Source: Harmothoe impar (lineage: Eukaryota > Annelida > Polychaeta > Phyllodocida > Polynoidae). From it: a stretch of 64,000 nucleotides of DNA. A model generated the notes under the pieces. It did not search any database and was not told the origin of the DNA. It saw nothing but the letters and a program-made list of their open reading frames with translations. This document shows, piece by piece, positions 1 to 12,100 of this stretch; within the stretch, counting starts at the first letter, position 1, and every line of letters starts with the position of its first letter. The stretch is from positions 44,830,942-44,894,941 of the forward strand of contig OX381704.1 in assembly GCA_947462335.1 (NCBI GenBank), read 5' to 3'. The position numbers and the translations under genes were made by a program.

Positions 1-3000
1 CGTGACCTGATAGATGGAGGCCGCAGTCAGCATGCACTCCGAGTACGGGAACACCCCAAGGAGGGCCCCTATGTACAAGGTAAGCCCAACATAGAGATAA
101 GGCCACACTTCTTTTTTTTTAAAGTCTTGTTTCCGGTTTTTTACTAGAGCCATGACATGGACCCCCTACCACAGGTGTCAGCGTGACTAGGCCATGCACA
201 GGTTTCACAGCTTGTCCACGGGGCTTGTCCACAGGGATTAGGCAGTGGCCCTGGCCACCCCCTGACAGACATAGGCGTGCAAAGGTGTGAGAGCCGGCCT
301 CACCCCTCTGGCAAACGGCCTCAAACCCCAACCATTAAAAAAAAACACTTTAAAAAAAAAGTATGGCCTAAGGCGGATGTGTGGTTGTCATGTATAGGGC
401 TCCTTCAGGGTCTTACTTGCTTACCGGTGTAGCCGACCCTAACCATCTCAGACTTGGCTGGTCAACCAGACTATGCCTATGGGTCTCTATATCTGTGTAA
501 TTATGATGAAATTGATATCTTTCTACGTGAATCTGTGCTCTTATGTTCCTGATGAATTTAAGTGCTCTTAGGAGTGCATTTGCTCTTTTACTATTTTTAA
601 ATGATAAGCTTATTATTTTTACATTTCTTCCGTTAGATCTCTCCAAGCACATTGTGATAAACTACACTGACATATTGGAGCTGATGAACAGAGGAAACGT
701 TAACAGGTAGGTCTTTTCGCCGTCATAATTTTATTCCTAGCAGTAAAAGAACTAATGAAGTTTCTGTATAGAGGCCTATAACCTCCCCTCCAATGAATGA
801 TGAATATACATATTTTAACCCCTTCCAGTATGCCACAGAGAGGCCTGTTATACTATACCAGTTTGTTCTGAATAATGACGGTCCCATAATTGTTAACGTT
901 ATGCTAGGGTCGGAAGAGATCAGAGGAGGTGAAATACAAGCTTTAAAACGTACCGGGTAACCTTGTCGATTTCAAGTAGGCCTGTGTCGCTTGTCACTGA
1001 TGGAAAAAGGGGTATCTTATCCCTTGTCGCTAATGCCCATGTCACATGTCACTAGTTGATTATATGGAGAAATGGGTCTTGGTCCCCGGTCGCTTATGAA
1101 TACCCCATTTGGGGCCCTTAACAAGGCCTGGCTATTACGATGCCAATCTAGGGAGAACCCTTACCCCTTATCCTGACCACTTTGTCACCAGGACGACGGC
1201 GTCTACAGGTATGAATGACGTCAGTAGCCGGTCACACGCCATCTTCACCATGACCTTCACGCAGGCCAAGTTCGGGCAGGATGGTCCCAGCGAGATGCAC
1301 AGCAAGATACACCTGGTCGATCTGGCCGGCAGGTCAGTCTTCTCTTTTTTCTCTCTCAGCGTTTTTGCTCTGTATTAAAGAGAGACCCTAGGTCTAGGAG
1401 TCTTGTGTACATAGTTCAGAGTATACATCAAGGGCCGTGAGAGTGAAACCCTCAATTTTCAAAAACGGAGTTGATGCAACACGTACGTTTAGTAGTTGAT
1501 GTGCCGCTTTAAAAACCGTCCACTATCAAAATCCATCAAGATTGCTACTCTAGTTTTGTTTATCTTTCTGATATATAGGTGAATTAAAGTTGCTTTTTTT
1601 TTGTGGTTTTCAGTGAGAGAGCCGATGCGACCGGCGCAACAGGCACAAGACTGAAGGAAGGTGGCAGCATCAACAAATCTCTGGTCACTCTGGGCAAGAT
1701 TATCTCCACTTTAGGTAGGTAGACTACTTTAATATAATCAGTTGGAAATGACAAGTGTAAGATGTCATCCAAATAGATAAATAAATAAATATTTGAGATC
1801 GTTTAGCTGCCTCAGGATGTAGCAATACATTCACACCAACATGATTGATATTGCTGTTTTTACAAATTGATATGTTTGCCAAGTTAAGATTGTGCCCTGC
1901 CTGTAGTTGGCACATTGTGTTGCTACCACAGTGTGAGGCTCCATTTCTAACAGTAAACATTTTGAATTAATTAAATTCAGCGGATGCATCTGACAAGGCA
2001 AGGGCGCGTAAACCAGTCTTCATCCCGTACCGTGATTCGGTCCTGACCTGGCTACTCAAGGACAGCCTGGGCGGGAACGCCAAGACCATCATGGTGGCAA
2101 GTAAGTACCTTTACCGTATTCAACTTGCATGGCTGTCATATGCAGACTACTGGCTCACCTCAGTGGCCTTTACAAGGCTTCAACACACACTATGACTTTA
2201 CACTTGGCTTGGCCCTAACACCTGCACAGGTGTGACGTGCTCCATGTCACACAAAAGGGGTGAAAAACAGTAACATAATAATGAGGAACACATTGAAATA
2301 ATAATGGAAAAGGCTCAAAAAGGGAGGGGGTGCTTATTACGTCGAACATGGTAACCCTATTAGGACCGCATGATACCTCGCGGGGCTCAACTTACTGTCT
2401 AATCGAGTCATTTAGGTGAACTAAAATAAGCATAGCTTTGAAAGGACCAACATGCACTGACTACCCCAGAACCGAAATCTAAATACCCTTTTTTTTTTTT
2501 TTCTTTTCTTTTTTTTTCTACCTTTTCTAAATCTAAATACCCCTTTAGGCCACACCAAAAAAAAAAGTTGGTCAATGGATTTCACTTTTCAAAAAATGGT
2601 GCGAGCGAGCGAATTTTTTTTTTTTTTTTTTTAAAGAATTTTTTTTTGTCAATGGATTTTGTCGGTGGAAAACTGGAGTGAGCGGCAATTTTTTTTTTTT
2701 TTAACCAGCCTCCGACAAAAGTTCTTAGTGGACCCCTAACATAAAAATTTATTGGTTGATCTGGGGGAATATTTGGAAGAAAATTTGAAAAAAAAAAAAA
2801 AAATTCTCAATTTTGAAAAAAATGAGGCGAGCGAAATCCATTGACAATTTTTTTTTCAAAAAAAAAAAAAAATTCCATTTCCGAAAATAAGGTGCGCGAA
2901 ATCCATTGACCAAGTTTTTTTTTTGGTGTGGCCTTAACACCATGGATACATTGTATATGACTTTGTTTTCCTCATTGTCAGCCATCTCACCTGCTGACTG

Positions 3001-3154
3001 TAACTACGCTGAGACCCTGAGCACCTTGCGCTACGCCAACCGTGCCAAGAACATTATCAACAAGCCCACAGTCAATGAGGACCAGAACGTGCGGCTCATC
3101 CGGGATCTCCGCGACGAGATCTCCCGTCTCAAGACACTGCTGGGCGGCAAGTCG
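1..3154 (+). CDS. KIF16B: KIF16B exons 1-6: C-terminal half of the kinesin motor domain
   Basis: Exons are 1-79 (continuing from upstream), 637-706, 1192-1332, 1614-1714, 1981-2100 and 2982-3154. Exon 1 encodes [13 protein letters not shown] and splices in phase 1 to [20 protein letters not shown]. Exon 3 holds switch I ([11 protein letters not shown]). The switch II motif VDLAGSE is split between exons 3 and 4. Exon 4 adds [13 protein letters not shown], exon 5 [18 protein letters not shown], and exon 6 the motor end and neck linker ([19 protein letters not shown]). The switch residues expected for nucleotide sensing are intact. Every donor begins GT and every acceptor ends AG. The intron between exons 5 and 6 carries a 386-bp inverted-repeat element. 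Confidence 0.95.
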
Positions 3155-6100
3155 GTATGTGATATTGCCAGCTTCTTTTGATCCCAGTCCATACTTGCAA
3201 GACTGACATCAATTTCTCATGTGACTTCTACTCTGATGAAGACAATTCTTCATAGTGTCCCTAAAATGTTATCTTTTTTGCTCAATTCGATTAGCATATT
3301 TTTCTAGAAATATTGGTAGTATTGGACCAGGAAGTAGGAACAGATATTAAAGTCCTATTTTTCAATCAAACGCAACACATCAGTATCCCCCACCCCCACA
3401 GCCCTGCAAATACTGTTCTCGACATTTCTTCAATGGGTCTTAAAGGGTAGGAAATCCTTTCCCTAATTCCTAACCCCTAGTTCTCACCTTACTGTTGACA
3501 TTTTCAGGACGGAATGACAGCCCCGCGGGTACAGGAGAAGCTGCACGAGAACGAGGCTCGGGTAAGTCCACGCATTCTAACAACAACAAACTTGTACAAA
3601 GAACCAAACACTATGGACATAATATCTTACAGTTACAGCTGTATCATATTGGTGATCTGAGGAACAATATGTTGTTGGTGGCCAGTCGTTTATTTTACCT
3701 GTCAAGAATTTACTTTATTAGTAGCAATGACCAGCGTAATATTGATATTCTACAAAGGTGCATGTAGGGTCTAGTACGGTATATTTGTTTTATACTTAAT
3801 AGGTTAAAGTACTGACCGAGGAATGGACGGGCAAATGGAAGGAAATGGCACATATACTGCAGGTAATAATTACTACTGGTATAATAGATTACATGTACAT
3901 ACTTAAATTTAAACAATATGTCTGAAGTTTGTAAAGCTCTATCCTATAATTGTTCACTAGCCTAAAATTCATGTGTAAACCAGATACATTGTATCTACCC
4001 TGTAGTATTGGGAAAATTGAATTGGAAATCAGAAATAATCTTAGAAATAAATGTAAATATGAACGAAACTTGGTTTAGGAGGAGAAGACGCTAGCGTTAC
4101 GGAAGGAGGGACTGGGAGTTGTTCTCGACTCGGACCTTCCGCATCTGATCGGCATCGATGATGACATCCTGAGTACAGGAATCATGCTCTACCATCTCAA
4201 GGTAAGAACCCGATCACTCTTTAAACTGATTACGTCGAATTCTTGTCTTGTACCCATCTCTATAAACACCAATTAGAGAGCTTGTAAAATGGTTTTATTA
4301 AATTTAACCTGGTCCAAGATCGAGTGGAATTCACCAGCACTGCATAATCAAGTAGATACGTGTATACCTCATGTGTTGTGTGTACAGGAGGGTAAGACGA
4401 CGATGGGTACAGGTGACGAGGGGGAGGCACTGTACTACAGACTCTATGTGTACATGTATACCTCATGTATTGTGTGTACAGGAGGGTAAGACGACGATGG
4501 GTACAGGTGACGAGGGGGAGGCACTGTACTACAGACTCTATGTGTACATGTATACCTCATGTATTGTGTGTACAGGAGGGTAAGACAACGATGGGTACAG
4601 GTGACGAGGGGGAGGCACTGTACTATAGACTCTATGTGTACATGTATACCTCATGTGTTGTGTGTACAGGAGGGTAAGACGACGATGGGTACGGGTGACG
4701 AGGGGGAGGCACTGTACTACAGACTCTATGTGTACATGTATACCTCATGTGTTGTGTGTACAGGAGGGTAAGACGACGATGGGTACGGGTGACGAGGGGG
4801 AGGCACTGTACTATAGACTCTATGTGTACATGTATACCTCATACATGTGTTGTGTGTACAGGAGGGTAAGACGACGATGGGTACAGGTGACGAGGGGGAG
4901 GCACTGTACTACAGACTCTATGTGTACATGTATACCTCATGTGTTGTGTGTACAGGTGGGTAAGACGACGATGGCTACGGGTGACGAGGGGGAGGCACTG
5001 TACTATAGACTCTATGTGTACATGTATACCTCATGTGTTGTGTGTACAGGAGGGTAAGACGACGATGGGTACGGGTGACGAGGGGGAGGCACTGTACTAC
5101 AGACTCTATGTGTACATGTATACCTCATGTGTTGTGTGTACAGGAGGGTAAGACGACGATGGATACGAGTGACGAGGAGGAGGCACTGTACTACAGACTC
5201 TATGTGTACATGTATACCTCATGTATTGTGTGTACAGGAGGGTAAGACGACGATGGGTACGGGTGACGAGGGGGAGGCACTGTACTATAGACTCTATGTG
5301 TACATGTATACCTCATGTGTTGTGTGTACAGGAGGGTAAGACGACAATGGGTACGGGTGACGAGGGGGAGGCACTGTACTATAGACTCTATGTGTACATG
5401 TATACCTCATGTGTTGTGTGTACAGGAGGGTAAGACGACGATGGGTACGGGTGACGAGGGGGAGGCACTGTACTATAGACTCTATGTGTACATGTATACC
5501 TCATACATGTGTTGTGTGTACAGGAGGGTAAGACGACGATGGGTTCAGGTGACGAGGGGGAGGCACTGTACTACAGACTCTATGTGTACATGTATACCTC
5601 ATGTGTTGTGTGTACAGGTGGGTAAGACGATGATGGGTACGGGTGACGAGGGGGAGGCACTGTACTATAGACTCTATGTGTACATGTATACCTCATGTGT
5701 TGTGTGTACAGGAGGGTAAGACGACGATGGGTACGGGTGACGAGGGGGAGGCACTGTACTACAGACTCTATGTGTACATGTATACCTCATGTGTTGTGTG
5801 TACAGGAGGGTAAGACGACGATGGATACGGGTGACGAGGGGGAGGCACTGTACTACAGACTCTATGTGTACATGTATACCTCATGCGTTGTGTGTACAGG
5901 AGGGTAAGACGACGATGGGTACGGGTGACGAGGGGGAGGCACTGTACTACAGACTCTATGTGTACATGTATACCTCATGTATTGTGTGTACAGGAGGGTA
6001 AGACGACGATGGGTACGGGTGACGAGGGGGAGGCACTGTACTACAGACTCTATGTGTACATGTATACCTCATGCGTTGTGTGTACAGGTGGGTAAGACGA

Positions 6101-9100
6101 CGATGGGTACGGGTGACGAGGGGGAGGCACTGTACTACAGACTCTATGTGTACATGTATACCTCATGTGTTGTGTGTACAGGAGGGTAAGACGACGATGG
6201 GTACGGGTGACGAGGGGGAAGCACTGTACTATAGACTCTATATATACATGTATACCTCATGTGTTGTGTGTACAGGAGGGTAAGACGACGATGGGTACGG
6301 GTGACGAGGTGGAGGCACTGTACTATAGACTCTATGTGTACATGTATACCTCATGTGTTGTGTGTACAGGTGGGTAAGACGACGATGGGTACGGGTGACG
6401 AGGTGGAGGCACTGTACTATAGACTCTATGTGTACATGTATACCTCATGTGTTGTGTGTACAGGAGGGTAAGAAGACAATGGGTACGGGTGATGAGGGGG
6501 GGGGCACTGTACTACAGACTCTATATATACATGTATACCTCATGTGTTGTGTGTACAGGAGGGTAAGACGACGATGGGTACGGGTGACGAGGGGGAGGTA
6601 CTGTACTATAGACTCTATGTGTACATGTATACCTCATGTGTTGTGTGTACAGGTGGGTAAGACGACGATGGGTACGGGTGACAAAGGGGAGCCACTGTAC
6701 TATAGACTCTATGTGTACATGTATACCTCATGTGTTGTGTGTACAGGAGAGTAAGACGACGATGGGTACAGGTGACGAGGGGGAGGCACTGTACTATAGA
6801 CTCTATGTGTACATGTATACCTCATGTATTGTGTGTACAGGAGGGTAAGACGACGATGGGTACGGGTGACGAGGTGCAGCGTTCTGACATCGTGCTGCAG
6901 GGGGAGGCAGTGCTGGCCGCACACTGCGCCATAGAGCACCACAGGGGGCAGGTCACGCTGATACCCGCAGAGGGCGCCCTCTGTACCGTTAACGGCTCCA
7001 ACGTCAGCGACCCTGTCTCACTATCACAAGGTGAGCCCATCAACTTCCATATATTGATAAATATAAACTATGCCTAATTAAGTTTCAAGAAGAATGGTAG
7101 CATTACCATTTTACACACATTGATAGATATTTAGTGGGGGGTTTTGCCATTTCTTTAGAATTTTATTGAGATAAAGGATAGATGTATAGTCTTGCAAACA
7201 TTGATGTTTGCTAAAACCTGACTTTATTCCTGCCCATATGACTTACAATAATACAATTTACCTTTCATGCTTCGTCTCAATGCAGGCGCAGTAATTTTGC
7301 TTGGCAAGACGAACATGTTCCGCTTCAATCACCCGGCACAAGCCGCCAAACTACGACAGGAATTCAAGGAGGTATGGAACTAATGTTTAAGAGATTCTGT
7401 TTTTGATTCAGCGAGACTTTACCACCTCCCTAGTTCAAGAACCAAGTACAATTTTCATCCCAATGCATTCACGTGTGAAATGAGGAAACTTATTCTAGAG
7501 AGGACATTTTGTAATACCAAAAGCTGAATTGTCAAGACAGTTGTAATACATTTCAATATTGATCAATACAATGTAGAAGGTTAGTACCGTATATAACACA
7601 TTACTCATAGTCCTTAACATTAGATGCAATTGTATATCAAACTTAGCACATTTTAGATGAATGAACTATTTCATGTAGCATCAGATTCAGTAATGTGTAC
7701 CTCTGTTTCAGTCAAATCTGAACCTGACAAGGATATCCTCCCTCAGTCAGTCCATGAATGATCTCGCACGGTCAACAGAGAACCTTGCTCTGATCACTTC
7801 TGGGTGAGTTGTCTTCTTCTGTCTGACATAAGTTATGCAAAAAAAAGAAAAAAGTTATGCAGATCTGAAGACTTTCGTTGATGTTAATATCTCTAGGATA
7901 TCTCCAAAAGCACATTAAACTTGGTTAAAGATATTAAGTATCAGATTGAACATAGAATCTACATAAATAATTATAGGATACCATTGTCTCTTTTGAGATA
8001 CGGCTATTTGAGACAGTACCTTGGCTATGTGGTTATAAAGGGTTTTTTTTACCAAGGAGGGCACCACTGTATATCTCTCTTAGGACCTCCCATAGCTAAA
8101 CTATAGGTTTTACATGTGTATTATATGAGTTCAATCGCTTACGATCAGGGGTCCTGGCGCCCCTCATATTGTTTCACTTGAACCATTCTTTGGTGGCATA
8201 ATGCCTCAAGACTTTATGATCATTTGTTTCACCAAGGTAGTGTCAGGGGAGCGGATGGTCAAACCTCCGTTTTGATTGATTGTTTGTTTCACCAATGTGG
8301 TGCCGGTGAGTAACACCGCAATTGTGCATCAAGCCCCACCCCCCACTCCGCCCCTTGAGTGTATCAACCCTGTTGGCTTGATGCATGAAATCAACTCTGA
8401 GCCAGTAAAGACAGGATACTTAAATATGACATTACAATTTACATGTGCAGATGGGAAATGGAGCAGCGTCATCAAGAACAACTCGAGTCCCTGGAGAGTA
8501 AAAGGTACAGTCTCACACACACAACTGATTTTAATAGATTTGCTATGGTTGCTTTGTGCATTTCCCATTATAATTTAAAACCAAACTGGAATTTTTTGAG
8601 ATTTGATAATATTATTGTAAGGGGCATTGCAAACGTGTCAGGTACATTGTAGTCTATATTAGGTACCGGTAGTCCTATGTTTAGTGACTTAAAAATAGTA
8701 TGCAGCCACGCAAAAAGAATGAGATCCATGCCCGGCGCATGACATCCTTTCTGCGTGGCTGGGTACATAGCGGGTGACGAGGCGGTAATGCGGCTCTGTG
8801 TGTACGCAGGCTGCAGATAGAGGAGATGGAGGAGCGCCACCGGGCGGCAGAGAACGCACGCACCCGGGAGCAGGAGGAACACGAGGCCAGCCTTGAGGAG
8901 AAAAGACAACAACTCGCTGAGTTAGCAGAGCAGTCCATACAGACCAAGCGGGAGGCTGAAATGGTAAGTTAACTAAGAGTTGAATGGTATGTATATTAAA
9001 AAGAGGGGTTTGGCAGGAGTAGAATGGATGACCGCACAATTTAATGAGACAGTTCGCTGGAGACAATAATTTAACAATTGTTATAGACATCAATGTATGT

Positions 9101-12100
9101 AATGCTCTATAATCTATCCGTCTAAATTTCTATGTCAAAAGTGCAAAATGTACTAAAACCTATGATGGCTGATATCAAATTTGCATGTCGTAAATTCTCG
9201 CATAAATGCAGGACTAGTTCGTAAGTCAGACCGCCCGTGCGACTTATTGGACCGGGACAACGTCAGGGTGCACGCTATAAGCGAGTTGTTAAATGTATAA
9301 TAAGAACCCCTGTGCGGCTTACATGATTTCCCTGAAGTCTAGCTGCGGCTAATACGCGAGTTATGCTTATACACGAGAATTTACAGTACTGGAACCAATC
9401 ATAAATCTACTGAAATGGGTTTGAAATAATATTTCAACAAGTTGTTTTTTTGTGGTTGTTAGATGAAGCAGCAGATGTTGCAGGAGGCTGCGTTGTTGAA
9501 GCGGCGCTCTATGGATGTGGAGCGCCAGTTCGCGCTCTATGTACAGAAGAAGACCGAGCTTGAGGAGCAGTCTCAGGTAAAGAGCCAACTGTATTGTATT
9601 ATTTTTAAGATCACTCAACAGGAATAGAATGGGTGCACAGTGATACATGCAAGGAATTCCAACTTTTCCTCAGGGATTTCCTTATAAATTTACATTAATT
9701 TCCTCTAGGATATTTCCCAACATTAGATGTTTTCCTATGTCTTGTCGACTAGTGAGTGTCATGATGGGCTTTACTATGTCTGTGTAGGAGCGTGAGGCGG
9801 TGGAGGCCCCTGGTGGTGAGACTGAACACCAGCGTGTGAGGCGGCAGGTGGAGCAGGAGCTGCAACAATTAACGCTACAAGAGAAGGAAGCCGTAGAACA
9901 GGCGCGAACCGAGAAGGAACGCTTACAACAGGTAAAACTTTAAGGGAGGCATAATGCAGTATGCCCTTTTGTAAGGAGTAACTCTCCAGTGCTGCATGAT
10001 GTGCATTCCTGCATCATTCCGATACTACGGTGTTGATGCACTCCCAAAGGGTCGTTGTGCCGGTGCATCATGACGATAAATGAGGATGACTCCAGAGGTA
10101 TAGTGTTTTAACATTCAGGGTGAAAAGACAATTCAAGTCCTGATTTTAGGAGAATAGGAGATACGTCCTATACATTTCACCTGATCACCATGGTTACAGT
10201 TTTCTTCACCGTACCGTAGTCTACTGTAGTCGCGAATCAGATTTAAAGTCTATAATAATAAATTATAACCATTGCCTTGGAGACCAATGTCTAAAATCTG
10301 ATTTCTTCTGACAAAGGAGGTTACAAATCTCGAGGAAAACTACAAAAGTCGGCGAGCGACCTTGGAAGCCAAGGTCGCTGAATTAGATGAGCAAGTGGTT
10401 CAGCGTACCGCCGACCTTGAGACCGCAGAGGCGCAAATAGAGAAAGAATGGCGAGGTTTACAGAACAAACGGGAAAAGGTACTCCAAACTCTTTACACTC
10501 TCGCTTCCGGCCGTCATAAATAATTGTAACGGATCTGGTATGAGTAAAGTGAGATAAGAATTATTGCCATATCTGTCTTTCTACATTGTTGTCAAGCATG
10601 AATACGATAATCAGTTAGTGCTAAAGGTTTCTCTCGGATTTTGACTTCATTGTAACCTATAAAATGTGCTAAATTGTTTCCAAGATTTTAAGAGTTTTAA
10701 AATACAATCTCACATATAGCAAACTCTCTAACTTAGACTTACTTCCTACATTTAATCACCATTACTACCATTAATAAAACCCTTTCTCCCTTCTTTACCA
10801 TAGGAACAGGAGACCCTGGAGCGGCAGCTGAAGCTTCTGGAGGAGATGCGAGCCGATCAGGAGGCGTTCTACAGTCACACGTCCGAGCTAGACACGGCTG
10901 CCCGTACGCGCCTCGAGTCAGAACATGCCCGTCTCCGGGAGGTCCAGGAAGACGTGAAGCAGCGAGAAAAAGCGCTGTATACCGAGTACCGCGACCAGCT
11001 AACGGTAGCCGACGCACGCCGGGCACAAGGGGAGGCGGAGCTTGTACAGGAGCAGACCCAATTAGATGCTGATAAGGTGTGCAAAATAGTCTCTTAAAGC
11101 TTCGCAAATGCTGTTCAGTGGTAATAATGTTTTAGCTTGCATATTATGTCCGTCATGTGTTTTAATATAATCATGATGAAATCAGGAATGAAAGTCTTCC
11201 AGTCGTTCCTAGATTTTAAAGTTATTTTTCCCTAGAGTTATTAGCTAGATGACTGCTATATAAAGGACTTAAGTTTTTCAGATTGGTCATTGACAATCCC
11301 TCTAAAACGATTATTCATTTCTGAACATCAAGACTAAATTCAGTTTTGTTTGATTAGGTGTACCTGCAGGAGTGTGCAGCCCGAGTTGAACACGCGGTGA
11401 GCAGAATGGATCAGCTCACCGAGGAAGAGGTCGAGCAGCTAGAGAGAGAAAGCATCGCCATAGAAACAGAGCGTGAGCGAATTAAGGAAGATGAGGAAAA
11501 ACTGGAGGCCCACCGTTCCAAAGTCCAGGTACTCATTTACCTTTACACATGTTAGGTGTTTTCTAACTTAGTATATTTGGTTAAAACATAAAGGAATGCA
11601 TGGTGCTTCAATGCATTTGTCGCCATGAAGCCCTTAAGAAGGGCCGACAAGTAACGCGCCCACGCCGTATTGGTGCATCATCCTGACCTTTCAAGTATGT
11701 ATCAACCAACCCTGTACGGTTCACATGATATATGAATGCAGCCACAACAAGTTACTCGCTAGTACCGCTTTCAAGCACCATGTCAATGCGATCAAGGACT
11801 GTGGCGACAAAAGGGTAGAGATTATTAAAGCACTCTGCTGTCCTTGACCCTTTCCTGAATTGATCATTTCCTGAAAATAATCTTGAGTCACCCCTTATTT
11901 TCTTATTTTTTTAAAATTTTCTTGGAAAATGCGCACAAAAATGTCTAAAGAAGCAAATTATCCGGGGAATTCTAATGGAACATATCAGGGTAGTTGCCAG
12001 GCAATTGTCTGAGAAAGTGAGCGACCCGAGGTAGCGATGGTTGATTGTCTTCAGTTATGTACAGAATCATTCATGAACGGGGCGATGATGAGACTCTTGA

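Noticed and set aside
4289..7077. Chain of overlapping 66-134-residue open frames on the plus strand with near-identical products
   Set aside because: They are reading frames of the 94-bp minisatellite and include intron and splice-site sequence. Only the part after 6841 is real coding sequence, in the KIF16B frame.
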